From Sedimentisphaerales bacterium (lineage in GTDB: Bacteria > Planctomycetota > Phycisphaerae > Sedimentisphaerales > Anaerobacaceae), in assembly GCA_016932095.1 (NCBI GenBank), contig JAFGDN010000056.1, positions 1 through 47,427 on the forward strand: a stretch of DNA of 47,427 bases, read 5' to 3'. Positions 7,847 to 15,883 of this stretch are shown one piece after another (within the stretch, counting starts at the first letter, position 1; the number at the start of each line of letters is the position of its first letter). Below the pieces are notes generated by a model. That model made no database searches. It was given only the letters and a program-made list of their open reading frames with translations, and was not told the origin of the DNA. A program made the translations under genes and the position numbers.

Positions 7847-8213
7847 ATGGATAGAAAAAGCAGAGGGAGATTTTTCAACGATGCAGCGAGAATCCCGCGC
7901 AAGAAAGAGCCCCAATTACGACGCGATTTGTTTTCATGCCCAGCAGTGTGCAGAAAAATATCTCAAGGCCAGATTAGCCGAAGCAGATATCCAGTTTGGC
8001 AAAGTTCATGACCTTGTAACTTTGCTTGACCAGGTATTGGCGATTCAGACGGATTGGGAGGTTTTTCGCGAAGATTTAGCATATCTTTCTGATTTTGCGG
8101 TAAGTTTTCGTTATCCAGGCGAGTCAGCGGACAAGAAATCAGCTTTTGATGCTGTTAAACGTTGCCGTTTCTTTCGCAAAATTGTTCGTAATTCTATCGG
8201 TCTATCGGCTTAA
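7827..8213 (+). CDS. HEPN domain protein, partner of the preceding nucleotidyltransferase
   Basis: A 128-residue all-helical HEPN-domain protein. The signature stretch CFHAQQCAEKYLKARL (residues 35-50), followed by FGKVHDLVTLL, is typical of the HEPN family that is paired with MNT proteins. The sharp RX4-6H motif of HepT is not obvious here, so RNase activity is less certain than for the gene at 7157. It starts within the end of the nucleotidyltransferase gene, which indicates coupled translation. It probably forms a complex with that protein. Confidence 0.85.
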   Translation: MKPTTAEWIEKAEGDFSTMQRESRARKSPNYDAICFHAQQCAEKYLKARLAEADIQFGKVHDLVTLLDQVLAIQTDWEVFREDLAYLSDFAVSFRYPGESADKKSAFDAVKRCRFFRKIVRNSIGLSA

Positions 8214-8223
8214 ATTAAAAGCA

Positions 8224-8252
8224 TTGTTTTGTGGCGGCGATTGTGATATACT
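8224..8252 (+). promoter_or_regulatory. Putative promoter of the degenerate nucleotidyltransferase gene
   Basis: TTGTTT (8224-8229), 17-nt spacer, TATACT (8247-8252). The stretch GTGATATACTAT...AAGGCGGTG up to the ATG at 8274 resembles the sequence in front of the intact copy at 6856, so promoter and leader were duplicated with the gene. Confidence 0.5.
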
Positions 8253-8273
8253 ATTGGGAGAAGGCGGTGCAAT

Positions 8274-8585
8274 ATGAACAGTCAAATAGAGATACCGAAA
8301 GACAAGATAGATGTGTTCTGCCGGGAACACCACATTAGCGACCTCGGGCTTTTCGGGACGGTTTTGCACGAGGATTTTCGCCCCAACAGCGGGATTGGCG
8401 TGCTGGTCGGCTTTAAACAGGAGCACACGCCGGAGGTAACCAAAATGGGCGAAATGCGGGATGAGCTGGCGAGGATATTCAGTCAAAACGTCGAACTCGT
8501 GGAAAGGCATGCCGTCGAAAAAAGCCAGAACTACATTCGCCGGCGACACATCCTCAAATCAGTGGAGTCGATTTACCCGGCATAG
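8274..8585 (+). CDS. Degenerate MNT-type nucleotidyltransferase lacking catalytic residues
   Basis: A 103-residue paralogue of the mntA-like protein at 6856. Both share IPKDKI near the N-terminus, the core LFGxVLxEDFRPxS and the C-terminal VEKSxNYIRRRHIL. All catalytic positions have changed: Ser29 to Thr, Asp40 to Gly and Asp42 to Gly (FGTVLHEDFRPNSGIGVLVGF). Without the aspartates it cannot bind the metal-nucleotide complex in the usual way. No HepT gene follows. It is either a decaying duplicate or a binding-only protein. The reading frame is intact to a normal stop, so decay is recent or the product is kept. Confidence 0.8.
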   Translation: MNSQIEIPKDKIDVFCREHHISDLGLFGTVLHEDFRPNSGIGVLVGFKQEHTPEVTKMGEMRDELARIFSQNVELVERHAVEKSQNYIRRRHILKSVESIYPA

Positions 8586-8638
8586 GGTAAACTCATCAAT
8601 AAATAGAAGGGTTGATTTTTCAAATCCATTTCTGTTCA

Positions 8639-8667
8639 TTGTATTGGCGGTGGTATGTCTGTATAAT
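8639..8667 (+). promoter_or_regulatory. Putative argG promoter
   Basis: TTGTAT (8639-8644), 17-nt spacer, perfect TATAAT (8662-8667), 37 nt before the argG ATG. Confidence 0.6.
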
Positions 8668-8703
8668 GCCGGCTTTGAATAATTGGTGCTTGTGAGGACG
8701 AAT

Positions 8704-9924
8704 ATGGCAAAGAAGGAAAAAGTCGTATTGGCGTATAGCGGCGGGCTGGATACCAGCGTGATACTGCCGTGGCTCAAAGAGACATACGGCTACGAGACAA
8801 TCGCTTTTGCGGCAGACCTCGGGCAGGGCGATGAGCTTTCAGGAATAAAGCAAAAAGCGCTCAAAAGCGGCGCGGTAAAGTGCGTCGTTAAAGACCTGCG
8901 AAAAGAGTTTGTCGAGGAATATCTCTGGCGGCTGCTAAAATCAGGGGCGGTTTATGAAAACGGATACCTGTTAGGCACGAGCATCGCCCGGCCTTTGATT
9001 GCCAAGCACCAGGTTGACGTGGCTCACGCCGAAGGGGCGACGTGCGTCGCTCACGGGGCAACGGGCAAGGGCAACGACCAGGTGCGATTCGAGCTGACTT
9101 ATATGGCGCTTGACCCGGCGCTGAAAATAATCGCGCCGTGGAAAGATCCGAATTTCACGCTGACAAGTCGGGAGGCGGCGGTTGATTACGCCAACAAGCA
9201 CGGCATACCGATTGACCAGTCGAAGAAGAAGATTTACTCACGCGACCGCAATATATGGCACATAAGCCACGAAGGGGCGGACCTCGAGAACCCTGCCAAT
9301 GAGCCGAAAGACGAGCTGTATGTGATTTCGAATCCCGTCACGAAGGCGCCCGACAAACCCGAATATGTTGAAATCGGCTTTGAAGAGGGTGTGCCGATGA
9401 AATTGGACGGCAAGACGACCGACAGTGTTAAACTGCTTCAAACTCTTAACGAAATCGGCGGCGAACACGCAGTCGGCCAGGTTGATTTGGTTGAGAACCG
9501 CTTAGTCGGAATGAAGTCGCGAGGGGCATACGAGACGCCGGGCGGGACGATACTAATGACGGCCCATAAGGCGCTCGAATCGTTGACGCTGGACCGCGAG
9601 ACGATGCACTACAAGCAGCAGGTGGCGTTGAAATACGCCGAAATGGTTTATTACGGCCAGTGGTTTTGCCGATTGCGCGAGGCGCTGGACGCCTTTATAG
9701 ATGTTACCCAGAAAAACGTTACCGGCAGCGTTCGGGTGAAGCTTTTCAAGGGGCGCTGCACGGTAGCCGGCGTAAAAAGCCCGTTGAGCTTGTATAGCGG
9801 CGCGCTTGCAAGTTTCAAAATGGGCGCAGAATATAATCCTACCGACGCAATCGGCTTTATTCGACTTTTCGGTCTGCCGATGAAGGTGGCCGGCACCGTT
9901 AGCAGAAGCGCTAAAAAGAAATAA
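8704..9924 (+). CDS. argG: Argininosuccinate synthase
   Basis: The enzyme condenses citrulline and aspartate with ATP cleavage to AMP and PPi, the penultimate step of arginine synthesis. The N-terminal AYSGGLDTSVILPWL is the ATP-pyrophosphatase P-loop. Other family landmarks are CVAHGATGKGNDQVRFEL and SREAAVDYANKHGIPI, both conserved for substrate binding, and YYGQWFCRLREALDAF in the C-terminal domain. At 406 aa it is full length. The start is the ATG at 8704, preceded by GAGGA; the upstream in-frame TTG at 8683 is unlikely. It has its own promoter and is not in an arginine operon, although an N-acetylglutamate-synthase-like gene lies at 23944. Confidence 0.97.
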   Translation: MAKKEKVVLAYSGGLDTSVILPWLKETYGYETIAFAADLGQGDELSGIKQKALKSGAVKCVVKDLRKEFVEEYLWRLLKSGAVYENGYLLGTSIARPLIAKHQVDVAHAEGATCVAHGATGKGNDQVRFELTYMALDPALKIIAPWKDPNFTLTSREAAVDYANKHGIPIDQSKKKIYSRDRNIWHISHEGADLENPANEPKDELYVISNPVTKAPDKPEYVEIGFEEGVPMKLDGKTTDSVKLLQTLNEIGGEHAVGQVDLVENRLVGMKSRGAYETPGGTILMTAHKALESLTLDRETMHYKQQVALKYAEMVYYGQWFCRLREALDAFIDVTQKNVTGSVRVKLFKGRCTVAGVKSPLSLYSGALASFKMGAEYNPTDAIGFIRLFGLPMKVAGTVSRSAKKK

Positions 9925-9941
9925 GAGACGAGCGACGATAA

Positions 9942-11162
9942 ATGCAGGGAAGCGAAATAGTGATACCTGACTGGCTCTGGCTGGTTTTTCTTTTCGCATC
10001 AGGCGGCTGCGTGGGCAGTTTTCTCAACGTGGTGGTCTATCGCATACCGCGTGATAAATCCCTTGTCTTTCCGCCTTCGTCGTGCCCTGCCTGCGGGAAA
10101 CACATCCGGTTTTATGACAACATACCGATTGTTTCCTGGTTGCTGTTATTAGGCAGATGCAGGTATTGCAGGGCGAGGATTTCTCCCCGGTATTTCGTTA
10201 TCGAGCTTCTCACGGCTTTAGTATTCGTGGGGATTTTTTTGTTGTATTTTCGCAGCGGCCTGCGAGGCGGTATTCCGTCGTTTATGGCGGGCGGATGGTT
10301 TTTATACCTGACGACGATAATCCTGCTTTCGACTCTCGTGGCGTGTTCAGCCATAGATTTGGAGTTGTGGATTATACCGTTGTCGGTCTGCTGGTTTGCC
10401 TCCATCGCGGGAATCGTCGCTTCGGCGATTGCGCCGTTAGTTATACATCCCGCAACGATTCGTCATTATTTTCTTCTGCCGACAACGGCGGCGCTGGTTT
10501 TCGTGAATCAAACCACGGTTGCGTCTTTGACGACGGGGGCGCTAATCGGGCTGGGGATGTCTTTGATTCTACTGGCAACGGGGCTTATCAAAAGGAGCTA
10601 TGACATAGCCGGGCTTAAAGAATCAAATCAAAACTCCGAGCAGCAACAAGCAGATTTGGACGACACACAGAACGCTGCAGAGGAGTTCAATGACCGGGTT
10701 GAAATGGTCAGGGAAGTCGTTTTTTTGCTGCCGATAATCGCCTTTGCGATTGGCGCCCACTGGCTTGTGGGCTTATTGCCGAAAGACCTGTATCAGAGTT
10801 GGGCGCAAATTTCGCAAATGCCTGTCATTTCAGGACTTCTGGGCAGTTTGGCCGGCTATTTTGTGGGATGTGGATTTGTCTGGGGGGCGAGAATACTTTT
10901 TACGCTGATTTTCGGCAGGGAGGCAATGGGCCTGGGCGACGTGCATTTAATGGGGGCGGCCGGGACGATAATCGGACCTGTTTTCGTTATCATTACGTTT
11001 TTTGTGGCGCCGTTTTTCGGGTTAATCTGGGCGGGCTTTCAGATGCTTTTCAAAAAAACCAGACAAATTCCTTACGGTCCCTTCTTGTCATTGGGCATAC
11101 TTACTGTTATATTGCTGCAGGATAGAATCGTCAGCTATTTTAAAATTGTTTTCGGAAGATAG
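9942..11162 (+). CDS. Prepilin peptidase (A24 type IV leader peptidase)
   Basis: An inner-membrane aspartic protease that cleaves, and usually N-methylates, type IV pilin or pseudopilin precursors. The N-terminal domain has GSFLNVVVYRIP and the four-Cys zinc site (Cys48-x2-Cys51 and Cys73-x2-Cys76). The two catalytic aspartates are Asp139 in SAIDLELWIIP and the Asp in MGLGDVHLMGAAG, the GxGD motif. At 406 residues it is much longer than the usual 230-290: a roughly 100-residue stretch between the two aspartate halves holds extra hydrophobic segments and an acidic soluble loop (SNQNSEQQQADLDD). It begins 17 nt after argG. No pilin genes are in the window. Confidence 0.92.
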   Translation: MQGSEIVIPDWLWLVFLFASGGCVGSFLNVVVYRIPRDKSLVFPPSSCPACGKHIRFYDNIPIVSWLLLLGRCRYCRARISPRYFVIELLTALVFVGIFLLYFRSGLRGGIPSFMAGGWFLYLTTIILLSTLVACSAIDLELWIIPLSVCWFASIAGIVASAIAPLVIHPATIRHYFLLPTTAALVFVNQTTVASLTTGALIGLGMSLILLATGLIKRSYDIAGLKESNQNSEQQQADLDDTQNAAEEFNDRVEMVREVVFLLPIIAFAIGAHWLVGLLPKDLYQSWAQISQMPVISGLLGSLAGYFVGCGFVWGARILFTLIFGREAMGLGDVHLMGAAGTIIGPVFVIITFFVAPFFGLIWAGFQMLFKKTRQIPYGPFLSLGILTVILLQDRIVSYFKIVFGR

Positions 11163-11199
11163 GAATGGAATCGAATTTCGATTTAAAGGAGAAATGAAA

Positions 11200-11859
11200 A
11201 TGCAGAGCGCAAAAAGCAGAATGGCGGTGATTTTCGCACTAATAACAGTCATTATGTTATCCGGCTGCACCGACTGGAAGAAAAAGTACGAGGTGCTGAA
11301 CGTCGAGCACCAGAACCTAAAAGGATTGCTCGAACGCGAACGCGCCGAGAAGGGTCAGCTCGCTGAGCAGGCGGCAAGGGACCAGCAGCTTATACAGGAC
11401 ATGCAAAAACAGATTCTCGAAAAGAAGCAAAGCGCCGCCGATGCGACGGGCTTCGGCGAGGGCTACGACGTCAGCTTCGACGCCACAGCCGGCACAATTA
11501 CAGTTACCTTACCCAACGCGATTTTATTCGATTCCGGCAAGGCCAATCTCAGGAGCGCGACCAGCAAGGAGCTTGACCATATCTATTCGGTACTGAAGGC
11601 AAAATATCCCGGCAGAGAAATTGAAGTGGCAGGTCATACCGATACCGACCCGATAACAAAATCGAAATGGACGGACAACTGGGCTCTGTCGGCAGAACGT
11701 GCGCTGACCGTAACAAGATACCTCGTGAAAAAAGGGATTCCCGATGGCAGGATTAAGGCGGTTGGCTGCGGCTCGGCAAGGCCGGTCGCGCCGAACACAA
11801 ACGCCGCCGGCAAACAGAAAAACCGCAGGGTCGAAATAATCGTTCATATGATGAAGTAA
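11200..11859 (+). CDS. OmpA-family peptidoglycan-associated lipoprotein
   Basis: A lipoprotein with a type II signal peptide: hydrophobic residues 8-20, then the lipobox LSGC with Cys23. Residues about 30-75 are a charged coiled coil (LKGLLERERAEKGQLAEQ). Residues about 110-219 are an OmpA C-terminal domain: ILFDSGKANLRSATSKELD, VAGHTDTDP and the Arg-rich end GKQKNRRVEIIVH that binds peptidoglycan. It probably tethers the outer membrane to the cell wall. The ATG at 11200 is preferred because AAAGGAG lies at ideal spacing; the ATG at 11194 is too close to it. The stop is 10 nt from the convergent end of comEC. Confidence 0.9.
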   Translation: MQSAKSRMAVIFALITVIMLSGCTDWKKKYEVLNVEHQNLKGLLERERAEKGQLAEQAARDQQLIQDMQKQILEKKQSAADATGFGEGYDVSFDATAGTITVTLPNAILFDSGKANLRSATSKELDHIYSVLKAKYPGREIEVAGHTDTDPITKSKWTDNWALSAERALTVTRYLVKKGIPDGRIKAVGCGSARPVAPNTNAAGKQKNRRVEIIVHMMK

Positions 11860-11868
11860 CATCAGGAG

Positions 11869-14397
11869 TTACTTTTTTACACGGAATGTATTCGTTTTGA
11901 TTTCACCGGCTTGGTTTATGCGGACTGTAACTGCTCCGTCTTTTCCCGTGTAGTATGAGGAAAAATTTCGGTCTTGTTTTATGACTTGTCCTTTTTCAAA
12001 GGCGGTGTTGGTGCAACTGCATATCACGACGTGCGGCTGTATCACTTCGAGGAATTTCCGTTCAAGCGTTTTCCTTGAGCCGTGGTGCGGAGCGATGAGG
12101 ATGTCGGCCTTCAAGTGCGGGTAAAGCTGAAGGATTTCGGCCTGTGCAAATTTTTCGACGTCCGATGGTATGAGAATTTGCCTGCCGGCGTATTCAATGA
12201 GCGTAACTATTGATTTGTCATTATCGCTGACCCGGTTGTTTTCGAGAATATCCCGGCCCGGCCAAAGCGTGCTCATCCTGGCGGGGCCGAATTCGCGCGG
12301 CAGGTTGTCTATTTTTTTCACTTTTTGTTTCAGTTCGTCCAGCAGAAATTTGACCGTCGGTCGAATATCGTTTATGAAAGCGTCGCTTGCGAATATATCT
12401 CGCGCTTGAGTGTTTTGCGCTACTTCGGGTATTCCGTTTATGTGGTCGATATCGCCGTGGCTTATGACGAGCGCGTCGATTTTCGTCAGGTTGTCATATT
12501 GCATAAATGGCAATATGACCCTTTCGCCGACGTTGTCCCTGCTCAGCGAGCCGGCGTCAAAAAGGATATTAGCCCCGCCCGGCAGTTGAGCGAAAATCGC
12601 CTGGCCGTGGCCTATGTCCAAAACGGTGAGAGCGAGGTCGTTACGATACGTTCTTTGCCATTTGACTGCTCCAAGATATGTCAGGATGATAATCGAGGTT
12701 GCAACGCAAATAATCCGTCTGGGCATCGGCCGCTTGAACCAGGAAAGGCCAATAAAAAGAACAAGCGCATAATAAACCGCAATCAGCCATATAGGCGTAT
12801 GGCCTGTCAGTATCTCTGAAATGTTCAGTCCAGCGATAAATTTTACCATTCCAATCAGCGTGTTTGCCAATAGTGATACCGCTAAGCCGAGTAAGCCGGC
12901 GAGCGTCGGCAGCGCGAATGACAAAAGAACCTTCAAAAAGCCGAAAATCAAAATCAAAGAGACAAAAGGAAAAGCCACAGCTGTCCATACGCTTGTCAGC
13001 GGATTTATAGTGTAGAAATGATAAAGTAAAATTCCGGCGCTTCCTGTCCAGGCGGATAACCCCGTTGTAAATAACGCGAGAATGGCCGGCCCCGGTCTTG
13101 AGACGATTTTGAAAAATGGTTTGGTCATCAGAAAATCCGCGACCCACGGATGACCGGCTATCTTTTCGTAGAGGAACAAATGAATCCGTCGGTAAAATGC
13201 CAGTATGCCAAGCACCGAGGCGAACGACAACTGCCAGCCCGCATTGAAGAGTCCTGTAGGATTGGCCAACAATAAAATAATTGCAGCCAGGGAAAGTGAG
13301 TTGAAACTATTTGGCTGTCGCCTGAAGAAAAAGGATACGCAGAAAACAATCGTAATAATCGCTGCCCGAATAGTCGGGTCTCTTGGCGGCACGGTTAGAA
13401 CGAATACGACCACGGTTATTATACAAATAGCCGCCTGCCCGCGTTTCATAAGGCCGGCTAACCTTCCAATCCACCAGCCGATTCCCGCAATAATGGCAAG
13501 GTGCATCCCCGACAAGCTGATAAAGTGAAGCAGTCCCGTTTCTCTGAATGCCCTGTAAACATCTTTATTAATATTACCGCGTGAACCGAGCAGAAGCGCT
13601 TCGACGAGTCCTCTCGTTGGGTCATCTGTCGGCAGTTCTCCGGTGAGACGACGGGTGGCAATATCGCTGAGTCGTGTTCTAATTCTTGTTAAGAGCCGTC
13701 CGTGTCCGGCCTGCGTTATTTCAATCGCGTCCCGCGATTTTACCGAAGCCCCGACAAATACGCCTTTTCGGGCCAGATATTTTGCGATATCGAATTCACC
13801 TGGATTGGATGCGCCGGCGAACCTGTTCAGCAGGCAGTACATTTGAACACAATCCCCCGGCTTAAGGTCGAATACCGGCTCCTGCACGCGGACGCGAATG
13901 ATGCCTGACGCCTTTGCCCAGCCGTCGATTATTTCGGCCTCGGTAATTTTGAGATAAAAACTGCTCCCGGGATCTGTGTGAGCAAATCGGGCAAAGCTCC
14001 AGTCGTTTTTGTCTATATAGGGTTCGGTTTGAATGACGCCACGAATTGTCGCTAACATCGGCTTTTCGCCGACGGAATTGCGGATGTCATTTGGCGCAGG
14101 GCTGTTAAAACTTGCCAGCCGAATCGCACCGAGACAGGTAAAACATAAAACAACGGTAATCGGCAGCAACCGGTGACGGCTTCCGAACAAGATTACCGTT
14201 ATTACAATGCAAACCGACAATAACAATAACCAAAACAATACGGGAATCGGCAGGTAATTCTGAATGATTATGCCCGCTATCAGCCCAACCACGCAAAAAA
14301 CGAGCGGGGCGGCAGCAATGGTTTGGTTAAAATAGTATGCCGGGCCGCGGGAAAGCTCACGGTCAATCTCAGCCAGTTTGCGTTGTATGTCGTTCAT
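11869..14397 (-). CDS. comEC: ComEC/Rec2-family DNA internalisation protein
   Basis: A large polytopic membrane protein of about 842 residues that forms the channel for single-stranded DNA uptake in natural transformation. Order of domains: N-terminal membrane helices with the extracytoplasmic DUF4131/OB-like part (SFYLKITEAEIIDGWAKASG), the central Competence domain (HFISLSGMHLAIIAGIGWWI is diagnostic) and a C-terminal metallo-beta-lactamase domain. That domain carries VLDIGHGQAIFAQLPGG, the metal motif HxDxDH in ISHGDIDHINGI and the late APHHGSRKT. All three parts appear intact. An in-frame GTG two codons earlier (14403) is an alternative start. It ends 10 nt from the convergent OmpA gene; no clear terminator hairpin lies between. 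Confidence 0.94.
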   Translation of the reverse strand: MNDIQRKLAEIDRELSRGPAYYFNQTIAAAPLVFCVVGLIAGIIIQNYLPIPVLFWLLLLSVCIVITVILFGSRHRLLPITVVLCFTCLGAIRLASFNSPAPNDIRNSVGEKPMLATIRGVIQTEPYIDKNDWSFARFAHTDPGSSFYLKITEAEIIDGWAKASGIIRVRVQEPVFDLKPGDCVQMYCLLNRFAGASNPGEFDIAKYLARKGVFVGASVKSRDAIEITQAGHGRLLTRIRTRLSDIATRRLTGELPTDDPTRGLVEALLLGSRGNINKDVYRAFRETGLLHFISLSGMHLAIIAGIGWWIGRLAGLMKRGQAAICIITVVVFVLTVPPRDPTIRAAIITIVFCVSFFFRRQPNSFNSLSLAAIILLLANPTGLFNAGWQLSFASVLGILAFYRRIHLFLYEKIAGHPWVADFLMTKPFFKIVSRPGPAILALFTTGLSAWTGSAGILLYHFYTINPLTSVWTAVAFPFVSLILIFGFLKVLLSFALPTLAGLLGLAVSLLANTLIGMVKFIAGLNISEILTGHTPIWLIAVYYALVLFIGLSWFKRPMPRRIICVATSIIILTYLGAVKWQRTYRNDLALTVLDIGHGQAIFAQLPGGANILFDAGSLSRDNVGERVILPFMQYDNLTKIDALVISHGDIDHINGIPEVAQNTQARDIFASDAFINDIRPTVKFLLDELKQKVKKIDNLPREFGPARMSTLWPGRDILENNRVSDNDKSIVTLIEYAGRQILIPSDVEKFAQAEILQLYPHLKADILIAPHHGSRKTLERKFLEVIQPHVVICSCTNTAFEKGQVIKQDRNFSSYYTGKDGAVTVRINQAGEIKTNTFRVKK

Positions 14398-14468
14398 TTT
14401 CACCGGTTAGATACGCTTTAGATTGGGCTGATTTTAACTGAAAATTTTGCGTTTTTCAAAAATTTCTA

Positions 14469-14497
14469 TTTACATTACAAGGGAGTGGATATATTAT
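14469..14497 (+). promoter_or_regulatory. Putative promoter of the dockerin-like protein gene
   Basis: TTTACA (14469-14474), 17-nt spacer, TATTAT (14492-14497), about 49 nt before the start codon at 14546. Confidence 0.5.
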
Positions 14498-14545
14498 ATT
14501 TTCGATGAGGTTTTAAACATAATCGCCATTTTAGGAGATATGGTT

Positions 14546-15445
14546 ATGTGCAGGAGACATATCTATTGTGCGGCAGGGATTTTGTTCTGTCTTGTTGCCG
14601 TCTGTTTCGGCCAAACTATTTATTTCCTTGTCGCGGAAACAAACCCTTTTAACGGCGATTCGTATGTCCTGCCTTTGACTGAGCCGAACGATATTGCCCA
14701 CGCCCGTGATTTGATTGCCTATGGCCCTTCGATTGGTCAAAAAATAGTTGTCGCAAATATTGCCTGCAATCCAGACGGCATTAACCGGGATTACTACAAC
14801 CCGACTCACCAGACGTGGTCCTGGCATGTAACAGAGTTTGTTAGTTTTGCAGGTATTACCGCCGAAATCTTAGACGGCTGGCCGGGGCTTGTTGAGAGCG
14901 ATTGCCTCGGGTGGTCCGGAAATGGGAGAATTGGCTTTTGGGCCTATACGGTTGTTGAAGAACTCGGCCCGGTGCCGAATCTCGGGGATTGTGACTTTGA
15001 TGATGATAATGACGTTGATTTTAATGATTTCAGCGGGTTTGGCCACGGCTGGGGGACTAATCCCTGTCATTTGCCTGACTGGTGCAGAGGGGCGGATTTT
15101 GACCAGAATGGCTCCGTTGATTACTACGACTTGAAGAAATTCGCTGATGAATGGCTCGGCGGACCTCCTCCAACCTTTGATTTTTCCTGCTGGAGCTGGC
15201 CTTACCAATGCAAAGGCGACGCTGATAATAAGACGGAAACTCCGCAGAAATATCGGGTTTACTCCAGCGACTACGCTATTTTGAATGCAGCATATAACAC
15301 CACCTATCCGAATGCCGGGTATAATCCTTGTGCGGACTTTAACAGGGATTACAAAGTATATGACGATGATGTGGCCATATTTACGGCAAACTGGGCTAAG
15401 AAGGATACACAGTTGCAACCGCCTTGTCCGCCGACAGTGCCTTAA
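14546..15445 (+). CDS. Secreted protein with dockerin-like EF-hand repeats
   Basis: A signal peptide (CRRHIYCAAGILFCLVAVCFGQ, cleavage near the Gln) precedes a short domain of unknown type (residues about 24-140) rich in aromatic residues. Several calcium-binding dockerin-like loops follow: DFDDDNDVDFNDFSGF, DFDQNGSVDYYDLKKFADEW, DADNKTETPQKYRVYSSDY and DFNRDYKVYDDDVAIFTANW. Such Asp-rich repeats are very frequent in Sedimentisphaerales-type planctomycetes, where they occur without cellulosomes. AGGAG lies at proper spacing to the ATG at 14546; the ATG at 14540 is too close. Its function is unknown; exported or cell-surface placement is likely. Confidence 0.75.
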   Translation: MCRRHIYCAAGILFCLVAVCFGQTIYFLVAETNPFNGDSYVLPLTEPNDIAHARDLIAYGPSIGQKIVVANIACNPDGINRDYYNPTHQTWSWHVTEFVSFAGITAEILDGWPGLVESDCLGWSGNGRIGFWAYTVVEELGPVPNLGDCDFDDDNDVDFNDFSGFGHGWGTNPCHLPDWCRGADFDQNGSVDYYDLKKFADEWLGGPPPTFDFSCWSWPYQCKGDADNKTETPQKYRVYSSDYAILNAAYNTTYPNAGYNPCADFNRDYKVYDDDVAIFTANWAKKDTQLQPPCPPTVP

Positions 15446-15466
15446 AGTTGTTAAATATCGGTAGAA

Positions 15467-15883
15467 TTATAGCTGGACGTATTCCTTTGGCTTGAAATTT
15501 AAGTCCATTGTCCAGACGGTCGCCTTGCCGTGTTTGAGGCAATAAACGACGAGGACGTCGTAGCCCTCTTTGTCCACCCATTCTTTCAGAAAAGGCCAGT
15601 CGTGGACGACCTGTTTTTTAAGCTCGATATCTTCAATTTCCTCGACCGAGCCGGATATGCGCACCTGCTGGCCCTGTTGCTGATTACAGAAGCATAACTC
15701 TACATTCGCGTTGGTCGAAAGCTGTCTGTGCACGTCTTTGTTTTCGCCTGTATTGAAAATAATGCCGTTCTCATCCGCGCGATAAAGCTGCATCATTCGG
15801 GCGTGCGGCTTGTTTTCATCAGCCGTCGCCAGCGCAAATACCGGATTTTTTCTGATGAATTGCAGTATTTCGTCTTTTGTCAT
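15467..15883 (-). CDS. Pyridoxamine 5'-phosphate oxidase-family protein
   Basis: A 138-residue single-domain split-barrel protein of the PNPOx-like family, similar to small 'general stress protein 26'-type members. FALATADENKPHARMMQLY is the first strand pair, and GIIFNTGENKDVHRQL and NVELCFCNQQQGQQVRISGS follow as in family members that bind FMN or related cofactors. The substrate is unknown. Its ATG overlaps the stop codon of serS in an ATGA, so it is translationally coupled to SerS. A much longer upstream start inside serS is possible on paper but has no support. Confidence 0.82.
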   Translation of the reverse strand: MTKDEILQFIRKNPVFALATADENKPHARMMQLYRADENGIIFNTGENKDVHRQLSTNANVELCFCNQQQGQQVRISGSVEEIEDIELKKQVVHDWPFLKEWVDKEGYDVLVVYCLKHGKATVWTMDLNFKPKEYVQL

